Below, piece after piece: positions 44,228-53,670 of a stretch of 64,000 bases of DNA (positions are counted from its first letter, which is position 1; every line of letters begins with the position of its first letter). The position numbers and the translations under genes were made by a program. The notes below the pieces were generated by a model that saw nothing but the letters and a program-made list of their open reading frames with translations, was not told the DNA's origin and made no database searches. Source of the DNA: Nitrospirota bacterium (lineage in GTDB: Bacteria; Nitrospirota; Thermodesulfovibrionia; Thermodesulfovibrionales; SM23-35); the NCBI GenBank assembly GCA_014859105.1, contig JACUUX010000006.1, positions 1-64,000 on the forward strand. Reading direction: 5' to 3'.

Positions 44228-44926
44228 TTAGAGATGACTGATATCGTCTTTCTTTTCTTCTCCCTTTAACTTCTTCTCAAGATATTCTTTTGCAATATCC
44301 CTGCCTCCGAGACCGAAGGCTATTGCAAGTGCAAGCACAACGCCTCCAAAAATTATTGCAAAAGTAATAACAATTGTTCCTCTGCCTATGGCGAGCTGTT
44401 CAAGGGCCATCGTAACTGCAAGCAGAAAAATGGTTAATTTTACCAGTTTTCCAACAAGTCCGGCCACCTTCAGCCCTGCATTTACAGAAGTAATCAGAGC
44501 AGCACGCCCGATAAAGTTGCCGAGAAGATAACCAATAAATAGAATTACAGCCGCAATAAAAATATTCGGCAGATACAGGAAAAATTTTTCGAGAATCCGT
44601 TCAATCGCAGGGACATTGAGGGTTCGAAGTGCAACAATAGAAAAGATGATCATCGTCAACCATCCGATCAGTCTTGAAAAAATATGAGAAGCGGGTTCTT
44701 CTATTCCGCCCTTCTTGAGCATTTCGACAAATCCATACCGCTCGGTAAATCTATCCAATTTTATGGTATTGAAAAATCTTAAAAACAGCTTTTTAAAAAT
44801 CAAGCCGAGCACAATCCCTGAGATAAAAATTAAAACAGAGGTAAGTATATCTGGCAGAAATTGTATAACCCTATTCAAAAACCTATCTAATGGTTCCACC
44901 ATTATTCTATTAAAGAGATCATTCAT
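44228..44926 (-). CDS. Conserved TM-helix (MscS-related) membrane protein
   Basis: 232 residues with about five TM helices and the TM_helix repeat (PF05552) of MscS relatives: FLPDILTSVLIFISGIVLGLIFKKL and FLYLPNIFIAAVILFIGYLLGNFIGRAA. A final GGVVLALAIAFGLGGRDIAKEYL resembles the MscS pore-exit segment, but there is no beta domain. Possibly a channel-like or scaffold protein. 96 nt upstream of the antiporter gene, 16 nt downstream of the glycosyltransferase gene. Confidence 0.8.
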   Translation of the reverse strand: MNDLFNRIMVEPLDRFLNRVIQFLPDILTSVLIFISGIVLGLIFKKLFLRFFNTIKLDRFTERYGFVEMLKKGGIEEPASHIFSRLIGWLTMIIFSIVALRTLNVPAIERILEKFFLYLPNIFIAAVILFIGYLLGNFIGRAALITSVNAGLKVAGLVGKLVKLTIFLLAVTMALEQLAIGRGTIVITFAIIFGGVVLALAIAFGLGGRDIAKEYLEKKLKGEEKKDDISHL

Positions 44927-44942
44927 GACATACCCCCTTTGG

Positions 44943-46202
44943 TTACTGCCAGTTCTCTATTATAAGATTATTTTTGTTTTCAAAAGTAATGCATAATTTC
45001 TCTATCTTTTCCTCAACTTCTATAGCGCTGCTATCCCATGCCTCTATGACAAATGATGCAATCTTTCCTATATATAGCGGGGTTAACGACTTGAGTAAGT
45101 GCTCTCTGTTCATAATCTTCCTGTGCGATGCAATTGCAAAATTGTAAATAATGTCGACCCAGAGCTCATCAGGCAAATAAAAGTCTTCCTTTGAAAGCTT
45201 CGCAGCCCTGTGAATAAAATCCATGATTTCAGACGGTATAAATGTTTTCCATAATTCTGACAATTCCTTAACACCGAGTCTGAACTTTTCGATCATCCTT
45301 TCAAGATTGACAGAGACAGGCTCTAACCCCACATCATACCGGAAACCGAAAGTCGGCACAGTTTCAGAGCCTTTTATCACCTTCCAGACTTCATGGTACG
45401 TTTCCATAAGATCAAAGGTTGCTCCGACAACCTGAAAGAGCATTGAACTCAGGTCCGCACCCGGATCCTTCGGATCATGGATTTTTGCACCAAGAAACGA
45501 CTGGCAAACTTTAAAATTATTTGCAATGGCTGTAGTTGTCATCCATATGTCTATTCCGTATTTAGCAACATCCGTTTCCCATACATTTTTTGTCAGGTAG
45601 AAACCGGCCAGATTGCCTGAAAAACCAAAATCGCCTCCTATAGGCTGCCTGACCCGCTTCCCGTATAGAGCTCTCGTTAAGGGATAAATTATACTGTTTG
45701 TAATTGTCCCGTCAAATTTATGTCTGTGATAAAGCGGAGCAACATAATCAAATCCCCCTTCCATCACCGGCTTGATGAGAAGTTCAATCCACTCAGGTGA
45801 AATGCTTCTCAGATCTGAATCAACTACTGCACACACTTTGACATTGAGTCTCCCGGCTATTTCAAATATGGTTCTGAATGCACTTCCTTTCCCTGGAATC
45901 CCGTGATAAGGGGTTGCTATTTTCAAAACAGGCTCAACTCTGTGATGTAAAAGTACCGATTGAAAATCTTCGATCTTTGTATCCCGGACAACATCCATTG
46001 TCCCGTCGGTTGAACCTCCGTCTGAATTTACAAGCACAGCCTTCTTATCATGAAAATATTTCATTATACCTGCCTGAACAGCTTTTACAACATGACCTAT
46101 AGTCCGGGCATTATTGTAACTTGGTATCCCTATAAGGATATCCGCCTCTCTGATCTTATCGAGTTCGTCATTGATCTCTTTTCTGAAAATAACACTTTCC
46201 AT
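44943..46202 (-). CDS. GT81-like glycosyltransferase (glucosylglycerate-type)
   Basis: 419 residues. GT-A fold with DILIGIPSYNNARTIGHVV, VNSDGGSTDGT and the metal motif DSDLRSISPEW. The long C-terminal helical part and GDFGFSGNLAGFY are like GT81 enzymes that build glucosyl- or mannosyl-glycerate compatible solutes. Likely donor is a nucleotide-glucose and acceptor glycerate or 3-phosphoglycerate (family-based). ATG at 46202 was chosen; a TTG two codons earlier overlaps the treY stop and is the alternative. Downstream of treY, so it belongs to the osmolyte operon. Confidence 0.75.
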   Translation of the reverse strand: MESVIFRKEINDELDKIREADILIGIPSYNNARTIGHVVKAVQAGIMKYFHDKKAVLVNSDGGSTDGTMDVVRDTKIEDFQSVLLHHRVEPVLKIATPYHGIPGKGSAFRTIFEIAGRLNVKVCAVVDSDLRSISPEWIELLIKPVMEGGFDYVAPLYHRHKFDGTITNSIIYPLTRALYGKRVRQPIGGDFGFSGNLAGFYLTKNVWETDVAKYGIDIWMTTTAIANNFKVCQSFLGAKIHDPKDPGADLSSMLFQVVGATFDLMETYHEVWKVIKGSETVPTFGFRYDVGLEPVSVNLERMIEKFRLGVKELSELWKTFIPSEIMDFIHRAAKLSKEDFYLPDELWVDIIYNFAIASHRKIMNREHLLKSLTPLYIGKIASFVIEAWDSSAIEVEEKIEKLCITFENKNNLIIENWQ

Positions 46203-46204
46203 AA

Positions 46205-49200
46205 TCAATCATTAAGCCTTTCCATAACGGTTACAGGAAAATTTAAAAAGACCTCGGAAAGAGCTAAAGATGTAGCATTTTTATAATTCCGGGCAGTTAG
46301 AGTTTCACCGGTAAATATATTGCAGTACTTTGTTCCGTCCTCTGCAAAAGGCACTACTATAAAAGAATCATTCCAGACTGCCTTGCCAAGTGGAAGGTCC
46401 TCCGGTTGGGATATGAGCTTTGTAAAAAATCTCGGAGCAGCAATTACTATTTCTCTATTCGCTATCCTTCTCGCAAAGGCACATACATTGTCTGCCTTCC
46501 CTTCCATAACCTCGAGGGGCAAATACTCTCCTCTGTCAAACAGGGCCCTTTTTTCCCTGCGATAATTGAGAGACTTATAAAGCAAATAAAGCTTTATCAT
46601 CCCGTTTTCCCTATTTATGGTTAATTCCCTGGCCAGATCCTGAAGAGGGATTTCTGACTGGCGACTCCTTAATTTTTGCAGCATTTTCTTTCTGACTTCA
46701 TAATCGACGGGCCTGCGGTTGTCCGGATCAACGAGACTGAAATCCCAGATGTCGGTGCCCTGATAAAAATCGGGGACACCCGGGGAAGTTATTTTCAGAA
46801 GCGTCTGTGAAAGGGAATTATATAAACCATAATTCGAGATAATTTTCTGAAAGCTTGTGAAATCTTTAAGGAATTGGTTGTCGGATTTATTATTCATAAT
46901 TTTATTAATGAAAATCTGCAGAGCATCTTCATAAATGGTATCCGGATTTATCCAGCTTGTATTTACCTTTGCTTCCCTTATAGCCTTTAACATATAACTT
47001 ATGATTCTAATTTTAAAATCTTCATATTCTTCTTCATTTTTGATTTCTATTGGCCATGCGCCAATAAGTGTTTGGTATAACAGATACTCTTCATTGCGGT
47101 CAGGCACAGTCCGTCCGTCAACAAGTACTTTTGCTTTTTTATTCAGACGGCTCCAGTAAATCGACCTTTTTTTCCACTCATCAGGAATCTCTGAAAGAAC
47201 ATTTATCCTTGCCCTGACATCCTCGCTTCGTTTAGAATCATGTGTGGAAGATGCTATTAATGCATGCGGCCAGAATTTCAATCTCTCTATATTCATTCCA
47301 TGAAATGCTTCAAGGGATATACCGAATCTGTCGGGACTGCCTCCCACTTCATTGAGTGAAACCAGGCGGTTATAAACATAAAAAGAGGTATCCTCAAGCC
47401 CCTTGGCCATAACCGGGCCTGTAATCTTCTGCCATCTCATTACAAAATCAAGCCATTCATTTTTTTCGTCATCGCCGAAATTTTCGGGAAATTTAAGCAA
47501 AAGTACATCCTTCAGGAAATCAAAGATCAAGGTACTTATGGCCGGATTGGTTCTTTTTGCTTTTGACACAGCAGCCTCTACATACTGTCTATCTTTATCT
47601 TTTACTTTCATTGAATTTGTATAGGTTCTGTAAACAGGGAAAAATGCAATAACTTCTATAATTACGCTTGTAAGACTGTTTAAGGTAAAGTCTCTTGTAT
47701 GCCTGTTTTTCTCGGAAATCCGGTTGAGAAAATGCCCGAGAGAATTTATCTCGCTTGACATGGCTACTTTCATTATTAACTTCTTCTTCTCATATACAAC
47801 ATCCTGGAAATTTATCTTCAACTTAGTGAATTTTGAGTATATATCATCAAATGCTTTAGCACTACCCGTTTCAACAAAAATACCATTTAAGGCATTCAGA
47901 AAGACATAACCCGTAGTGCTGAAGATAGGCCAATCTTCAGGCATTCTCTCGCCTTTTGAGAGTATCTTCTCGCCTATAATATAGAAAGGTTTAAATTGCG
48001 GATCTTTAGATAAAAATTCATCATACTCATTAAGTATTTCCTCTTCTAAATCTGAGTGTTCATAAGGTTGCGAAATCTCCTTTTTCACTCCCTCAGAATA
48101 ACTGAGTCGTGTCTGGAGAAAACACTTGCGCTGTAATTTATGAAAGTACCCGGATGGATCATATAAGCCGTCAGGGTGATCTATCCTTAATCCGGTTACC
48201 TTTCCCTCCTTGATAAGTCTCATTAAAAGTCTGTGCGTATCCTCGAATACAGCAGGATTCTCCATCCTTATTGCTGCAAGACTGTTAATATCGAAAAATC
48301 TTCTGTAATTTATCTCTTCTGTAGCAACACGCCAATAGGATAGTCTGTAAGCCTGTATATTGAGGAGTTCGTCGAGGAGGTCGAAGCTCCCCGGATCGCC
48401 TTTTATTCCGTTAAATATGCGGACATTTTCATTAATAAAATCTTTTATTTCGGAGCTTTCATTATATAGAGTCCAGAGTCGCTTTTTGATTATCTCTTTT
48501 TCCCTGCATCTCTCTACAACTTTTTCCGGGTCTGTTTCCATGTATGGGGGAAGATGGTCGAGTGCGGTTATAATGCTCAGGAGTTCAACATAATGAGGGT
48601 TATCAGAAGATAAAATATTTTCGAGTTCGTCAATACGATGTTTCAATATAAAAATATATGTCTTGGGGATTATGGGGAATTTGTTTTCAAAATAATAAAG
48701 AAAAAATGCACCCTCTTCAAAAGCTAAACTCAATTCCTGTGCCTCAAGTATATTTCCATACTGGTCGCCCAAAACAGGCAGAAGTATCTTGTTTTTGAGC
48801 TCTTTCTTTAATGGACCCCAGTCGATATCAAAATAATCTGCGTAAATAGAACTTGGACCATTCTCAAGTACATCCATCCACCAGATATTATCCTTACTCT
48901 CGATACACATGTGATTTGGAACTATATCAATTACCTGGCCCATGTCATATTTCTGAAGGTCTGCGACTAATTCATTATATTCTTCCTCTGTGCCGATCTC
49001 GGAATTTAGAGAGTTATGGTCAACAATGTCGTACCCGTGGGGACTCCCCGCTTTTGCCTTAAAATAGGGAGAGGCATAAATATCACTTATGCCAAGATCA
49101 TAAAGATAACCGATGATGTTCCTTGAATCGGGAAATCTGAAATTTCTATTGAATTGTAATCTATAGGTTGAAGCTGGAATTCTTGGCAGTAAAAGGACGT

Positions 49201-49210
49201 CTTTTTCCAC
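46205..49210 (-). CDS. treY: Malto-oligosyltrehalose synthase TreY
   Basis: 1001-residue GH13 enzyme that turns the reducing end of a malto-oligosaccharide into a trehalosyl unit. Signatures: PASTYRLQFNRNFRF at the N-terminus, YASPYFKAKAGSPHGYDIVDH, DIVPNHM, GLRIDHPDGLYDP with the nucleophile Asp, and SSTHDSKRSEDVRARI. The length fits a large TreY. I chose GTG at 49210 (VEKDVLL) because AAAGGAGGTGTCAG lies before it; the six-codon longer frame starts with TTG inside that site. It lies 14 nt downstream of the GH57 gene. Confidence 0.93.
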   Translation of the reverse strand: MEKDVLLLPRIPASTYRLQFNRNFRFPDSRNIIGYLYDLGISDIYASPYFKAKAGSPHGYDIVDHNSLNSEIGTEEEYNELVADLQKYDMGQVIDIVPNHMCIESKDNIWWMDVLENGPSSIYADYFDIDWGPLKKELKNKILLPVLGDQYGNILEAQELSLAFEEGAFFLYYFENKFPIIPKTYIFILKHRIDELENILSSDNPHYVELLSIITALDHLPPYMETDPEKVVERCREKEIIKKRLWTLYNESSEIKDFINENVRIFNGIKGDPGSFDLLDELLNIQAYRLSYWRVATEEINYRRFFDINSLAAIRMENPAVFEDTHRLLMRLIKEGKVTGLRIDHPDGLYDPSGYFHKLQRKCFLQTRLSYSEGVKKEISQPYEHSDLEEEILNEYDEFLSKDPQFKPFYIIGEKILSKGERMPEDWPIFSTTGYVFLNALNGIFVETGSAKAFDDIYSKFTKLKINFQDVVYEKKKLIMKVAMSSEINSLGHFLNRISEKNRHTRDFTLNSLTSVIIEVIAFFPVYRTYTNSMKVKDKDRQYVEAAVSKAKRTNPAISTLIFDFLKDVLLLKFPENFGDDEKNEWLDFVMRWQKITGPVMAKGLEDTSFYVYNRLVSLNEVGGSPDRFGISLEAFHGMNIERLKFWPHALIASSTHDSKRSEDVRARINVLSEIPDEWKKRSIYWSRLNKKAKVLVDGRTVPDRNEEYLLYQTLIGAWPIEIKNEEEYEDFKIRIISYMLKAIREAKVNTSWINPDTIYEDALQIFINKIMNNKSDNQFLKDFTSFQKIISNYGLYNSLSQTLLKITSPGVPDFYQGTDIWDFSLVDPDNRRPVDYEVRKKMLQKLRSRQSEIPLQDLARELTINRENGMIKLYLLYKSLNYRREKRALFDRGEYLPLEVMEGKADNVCAFARRIANREIVIAAPRFFTKLISQPEDLPLGKAVWNDSFIVVPFAEDGTKYCNIFTGETLTARNYKNATSLALSEVFLNFPVTVMERLND

Positions 49211-49224
49211 CTGACACCTCCTTT

Positions 49225-51669
49225 TCAATCTGCTGGCAGCACTGATGAAATATTAAAAAACAACATTTCCCCCAGATATTTGAACGTTGCCACCCATATT
49301 TTTGCATTCTCGTCACCCTGCCTTGATTTGAAAAGAAAGTCCCTGTATGATGCCTTCACAATTTTGTAATAGACATTCTGGCTCTGCCAGTAATTTATTT
49401 CAATAGGTAATGATTTAATCAGCTCCAGCATTTTCTGTATATCAAAAAGCAAGTTAATATCAGATGGATTTTGATACAGGTTATCCATCAACTTCTTTAC
49501 TCTGCCCCTCACCATAAATTCAATTTCAACCGAATCCAGAGGTACTTTCCATTTTTTCATTTCAATAATTATATTCTGAACCCTCTCCACATCTATTACT
49601 TCATCCTGAAAAGCCTTTTTAATATCAATATTGAGTATGAACTCTGCTGCTGAATAAAATGCTTTTTTTACAGGCATTCCAATATCCTGCAGAAAACCCA
49701 TCAAAATCCTGTTATTCTCATACATTCGGCGATATATATCCTCAAACTCTTCGAGTGTCTTGCTGATGAGAAAATTAAGGATGTTACGTTGCTGATCCTT
49801 GAATAAATTTATAAGAGAATAACTGTGTGTGCCAAAATGTGCATCCATAAGCCTGACAATGTCGGCAAAAGCACCTTTTTCAAACGTTGCAATAATCTCC
49901 TCTTTCATCGATTGATAAGCTTCGGGTCCGATAAAAGTACGCACACCACCGTTTAAGGCATGTCCACCGAAATGCATAACACAGAAACTTGTCAATTCTG
50001 ATTCACCTGTTATATTGGAAGAGACCGAGACTTTCCCCACAGCAAGTTTTGCAGTGCCGGCCTCTATTTTCTGATAATCTTCTCTTTTAACACAATAACT
50101 GTAAATAGTTGTGTCATCAATATATTCTTCGAAAAGGGAACTCAAAGCATAATGAGCAGCAACTTTCTTGAGATCAATCATAGCCGGTTTTACAAACTTT
50201 TCGAATATTTTAGCTCCGTTTTCATACTCAGGAATATTGCTTTTTGCTATCGAAAGCCGCATTTTAAAGGCATCCTCAAGGCCGTCTTTGTATAGATCAT
50301 CCGATAATTGTATTGCCCTGCCTGCATATTGCATCACCTGTACTGTTTCAATACCTGAAAGCTCATCAAAAAACCAGCCGCAGCTCGTATACATCAACAT
50401 TGCATGTCTCTGCATTTCAAGCAACTTTAATACATTGACCCGATCTTCTATAGAAAGGTTTCTCAGGGAGTGCTCGATGAGAAATCCCTTTACTGAGTTC
50501 TCGGAACGGTCGAGGGTTACATAAATATAATCATCCCTTGCTTTCCACGGATCTTTAAGATATTGCCTGGCGAGCGTTTCGTAGATAGAAGACAAGCGGT
50601 CCCTTAGCCAATCAAAGGCTTCACGGAGCGGCTTTCTCCATGCCTGATTCCATCCTGAATGACCGCCGGAATTACATCCGCAGTCGCTCCTCCACCGTTC
50701 AATTCCATGTATACAGCTCCATGAAGAATTCTCAAAGATCTGGACTTCATGTGTCGGAGGGTGCTTTTCGAGATATTCACCATAACTCGCAAGCCTTGCC
50801 ATTCCGTTCGTCTCCATATAATTAAGGGCATAGGCGAGTGCCATATCACCGAACCTATAATGATGTCCGTATGTCTCACCATCGGTTGCGACGTGGAGGA
50901 TCTGCGGCCAATCCATCGAGTCAGAAAAACCGGAAAGAAGACGATGTGCAAATTCTTCCCCTCTTTTTAAAAGATCATGGAATGCAATCGCCTGGGAAAT
51001 AGGGCCGTCATAAAAGAAAATATTTATTGCCCTGCCGGATGGCAATCTGCAAAGATAAGGCCTTGTAGGATCGACCATCGAATCGCTGACGTCTTTCCAT
51101 CTGCCGGTGCCGATTTTCCTTGTTAAAGAGGCCTGTCGCGGAGCAAGAATGGTGAACTTAATACCGGATTCAGCGAGAATCTCGAGCGCCTCGATATCTA
51201 CTGCAGTCTCCGGAAGCCACATGCCTTCAGGGAACCGCTTAAATCTGTGTTCGAAATCTCTGATACCCCATATCACCTGTGTCCGCTTGTCTCGCGTATT
51301 AGCTAAAGGCATAATAAGGTGATTATATGCCTGTGCAATTGCATTACCATGACCTGAACGCCATTGGATACCCTGTCTGTCTGATTCAAGTATAGCCTGA
51401 TAGATTTCCGGTTTATTCTTTTCCATCCATGAAAGCAGGGTTGGTCCGAAGTTAAAGCTCATTTTCGCATAATTGCTCACAATATCGAGTATCCTGCTTT
51501 CAGCATCAAGTTTTCTGGCTGCGGAGTTCGGGGCGTAACATTCGGCATTGACCCTTTCATTCCAGTCATGATAGGGATATGCAGAATCCTGTATCTCTAT
51601 AGCCTCAAGCCATGGATTCTCCCTCGGAGGCTGATAAAAGTGCCCATGTATGCAGACATATCTTTCCAT
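49225..51669 (-). CDS. GH57 glycoside hydrolase with DUF3536
   Basis: 814 residues. N-terminal GH57 catalytic domain with YVCIHGHFYQPPRENPWLE, GHGNAIAQAYNHLIMPLAN and WLPETAVDIEALEILAESGI; the C-terminal DUF3536 region (about 480-800) is helical. GH57 includes amylases, 4-alpha-glucanotransferases, amylopullulanases and branching enzymes; with DUF3536 the exact activity is not established. Placed just before treY, it may trim or transfer glucan chains that feed TreY. No signal peptide, so cytoplasmic. Confidence 0.87.
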   Translation of the reverse strand: MERYVCIHGHFYQPPRENPWLEAIEIQDSAYPYHDWNERVNAECYAPNSAARKLDAESRILDIVSNYAKMSFNFGPTLLSWMEKNKPEIYQAILESDRQGIQWRSGHGNAIAQAYNHLIMPLANTRDKRTQVIWGIRDFEHRFKRFPEGMWLPETAVDIEALEILAESGIKFTILAPRQASLTRKIGTGRWKDVSDSMVDPTRPYLCRLPSGRAINIFFYDGPISQAIAFHDLLKRGEEFAHRLLSGFSDSMDWPQILHVATDGETYGHHYRFGDMALAYALNYMETNGMARLASYGEYLEKHPPTHEVQIFENSSWSCIHGIERWRSDCGCNSGGHSGWNQAWRKPLREAFDWLRDRLSSIYETLARQYLKDPWKARDDYIYVTLDRSENSVKGFLIEHSLRNLSIEDRVNVLKLLEMQRHAMLMYTSCGWFFDELSGIETVQVMQYAGRAIQLSDDLYKDGLEDAFKMRLSIAKSNIPEYENGAKIFEKFVKPAMIDLKKVAAHYALSSLFEEYIDDTTIYSYCVKREDYQKIEAGTAKLAVGKVSVSSNITGESELTSFCVMHFGGHALNGGVRTFIGPEAYQSMKEEIIATFEKGAFADIVRLMDAHFGTHSYSLINLFKDQQRNILNFLISKTLEEFEDIYRRMYENNRILMGFLQDIGMPVKKAFYSAAEFILNIDIKKAFQDEVIDVERVQNIIIEMKKWKVPLDSVEIEFMVRGRVKKLMDNLYQNPSDINLLFDIQKMLELIKSLPIEINYWQSQNVYYKIVKASYRDFLFKSRQGDENAKIWVATFKYLGEMLFFNISSVLPAD

Positions 51670-51700
51670 ATTTTAAGACTTAAATAGCATACCTATAAAA

Positions 51701-51793
51701 TGTCATTCCCGCTTGCCCTGTTAGAAAGTTTATTTCTAACAGGGCTTGTCGGGAATCCTTTTTAAGAAAGATTCTGGACAAGCCAGAATGACA
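51701..51793. repeat. TGTCAT...ATGACA repeat with an inserted hairpin
   Basis: 93 bp, ends TGTCATTCCCGCTTG and GAATGACA. Its left arm is interrupted by CCCTGTTAGAAA-GTTTA-TTTCTAACAGGG, a perfect 12-bp stem, after which the usual TTGTCGGGAATCC resumes. It is a repeat inside a repeat, in the 168 bp between treZ and GH57. Confidence 0.8.
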
Positions 51794-51837
51794 GAAATAT
51801 AGAAACCCTGTAAGCAAGCTAAAGGGGGAATATCAAG

Positions 51838-53670
51838 TTAAACCTTTTCTTTCATATATACTGCCAGACTCTGCCCCCTTAGGTTTATCTCCTCGCCTTG
51901 ACCTATTTTTCCCGGTAGAAATGTTCCAGGCCCGTTCCATTCTTTTTCTGACGAATCAAAAATTTTCTTCCAGACCCCTTCCGGCAGAGAGAAGTTAATA
52001 ATTCTCCTGTCATCCCTGTTAAAGTTCGACATTATGAATACGTGGCTTTCTTCCTTCCATCTGCTGATCAGTAAAATCCTGTCTTCCCCGAATCCATAAG
52101 CATCAAGCCTTTCTCTGTCAAGAGCCGAAAGGGCAGGGATTTCTCTTCTCAATCTTATTAGTGATTTATAAAAATTTAATAATACTCTGTGATTGCCTGA
52201 GTTTCTCTTTTCCCATTTTATTCTGGATTTCAGAAATGTTTCCTCACTCTGGGGGTCCGGCGGCTCTGCCCTCCATTCGAACGCCTTGAATTCTTCTTTC
52301 CTTCCTTTCCTCACGGCTTCGATTAAATCAGGATCAGAATGACTTACAAAATATAGAAACGGTATGTCTTCTCCGTACTCCTCACCCATGAAAAGAAGCG
52401 GTATATATGGTGAAAGCAAAACTGTACCGGCTGCAAGTTTCAGCGACTCAAAAGAGACAAGATTTGTTAACCTCTCTCCAAACATCCTGTTTCCTGTCTG
52501 GTCATGATTCTGAGAAAAGACAATAAATTGCCGGGCAGTCCTGTCCTTCGAAGAATTGCCGTGGTTCCTCTTTCTGTATTCAGAATATTGTCCTGAATAA
52601 ACAAATCCCTCCATTAAAGATTTTTTCAGGTTATCCATTCTGCCAAAATCAATATAATATCCATTTTTCTCACCGGTAATAAGCGTATGTAATGCATGAT
52701 GAAAATCGTCACACCATTGAGCATCAAAACCATATCCACCCGATTCTTTCGGTCTGATAACTTTTGAATCGTTTAAATCACTTTCTGCTATCAGGTAATA
52801 TATCCTTCCTTCACTTAATGAAAACTCCCTGACCCTGTCTGCAAGTTCCTGCAGAAATGGTGTGGCACTCAGATCCGAGATGCCATGTATTGCATCAAGC
52901 CGCAGGCCATCCATATGGTAATTTTTAAACCAGTGCAGGGCATTCTCTATGAAAAAGTTTCTTACCTCATTACTGTAAGCCCCATCAAAATTTACAGCCA
53001 TACCCCATGGTGTTCTGTATTTATCAGTAAAATACGGTCCGAAATCCCATAAGTAGTTGCCCTCTGGTCCGAGGTGATTATAAACAACATCAAGTATAAC
53101 TGCCATACCCATCCTATGACATTCATTAACAAGTTTTTTAAGACCATCAGGTCCTCCGTAGGAGTTTTGCACGGCAAAAAGATAGGTGCCGTCATACCCC
53201 CAGTTTCTTTCACCCGGGAATTGTGCTACAGGCATTATCTCAATAGCATTTATTCCTGTTTCTTTAATATCGGGAAGGCGGTTGATTATGGAATCAAAAG
53301 TGCCTTCAGGAGTAAAAGTGCCTACATGCAGTTCATAAATTATCATTTCAGAGAGTGCAATTCCTCTCCAACTTCCATCTTCCCAGTGAAAAGAGTTATG
53401 GTCGATTAATTGAGAAGGGCTATGCACTCCCTGTGGTTGATAGTGAGATACAGGGTCAGGTCTTTCAGTTTGATTATTCAGATAATAGAAATATAAAGTG
53501 TCCGGGTAAACCCCTTCTGCAACTTTCTTCCAATAGCCTTTCCTGTCTTTTTCCATTTGAATAACGTGCTGTTCGGGAGAGGCTATTTTTAATTTAACAC
53601 TATCCAGAAATGGTGCCCAGACCACAAATTCACACCTCCCGGTATCTGTGTAATTTGCCCCGACTTTCAT
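51838..53670 (-). CDS. treZ: Malto-oligosyltrehalose trehalohydrolase TreZ
   Basis: 610 residues, GH13. It releases free trehalose from the product of TreY. N-terminal early-set domain (about 1-90), then YELHVGTFTPEGTFD, EIMPVAQFPGERNWGYDG, GLRLDAIHGI with the nucleophile Asp, LIAESDLND with the acid Glu and FSQNHDQTGNR. The first base of its ATG is the last base of the glgB TAA, so translation is coupled. treY lies about 2.6 kb further on, split from it by GH57. Confidence 0.95.
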   Translation of the reverse strand: MKVGANYTDTGRCEFVVWAPFLDSVKLKIASPEQHVIQMEKDRKGYWKKVAEGVYPDTLYFYYLNNQTERPDPVSHYQPQGVHSPSQLIDHNSFHWEDGSWRGIALSEMIIYELHVGTFTPEGTFDSIINRLPDIKETGINAIEIMPVAQFPGERNWGYDGTYLFAVQNSYGGPDGLKKLVNECHRMGMAVILDVVYNHLGPEGNYLWDFGPYFTDKYRTPWGMAVNFDGAYSNEVRNFFIENALHWFKNYHMDGLRLDAIHGISDLSATPFLQELADRVREFSLSEGRIYYLIAESDLNDSKVIRPKESGGYGFDAQWCDDFHHALHTLITGEKNGYYIDFGRMDNLKKSLMEGFVYSGQYSEYRKRNHGNSSKDRTARQFIVFSQNHDQTGNRMFGERLTNLVSFESLKLAAGTVLLSPYIPLLFMGEEYGEDIPFLYFVSHSDPDLIEAVRKGRKEEFKAFEWRAEPPDPQSEETFLKSRIKWEKRNSGNHRVLLNFYKSLIRLRREIPALSALDRERLDAYGFGEDRILLISRWKEESHVFIMSNFNRDDRRIINFSLPEGVWKKIFDSSEKEWNGPGTFLPGKIGQGEEINLRGQSLAVYMKEKV

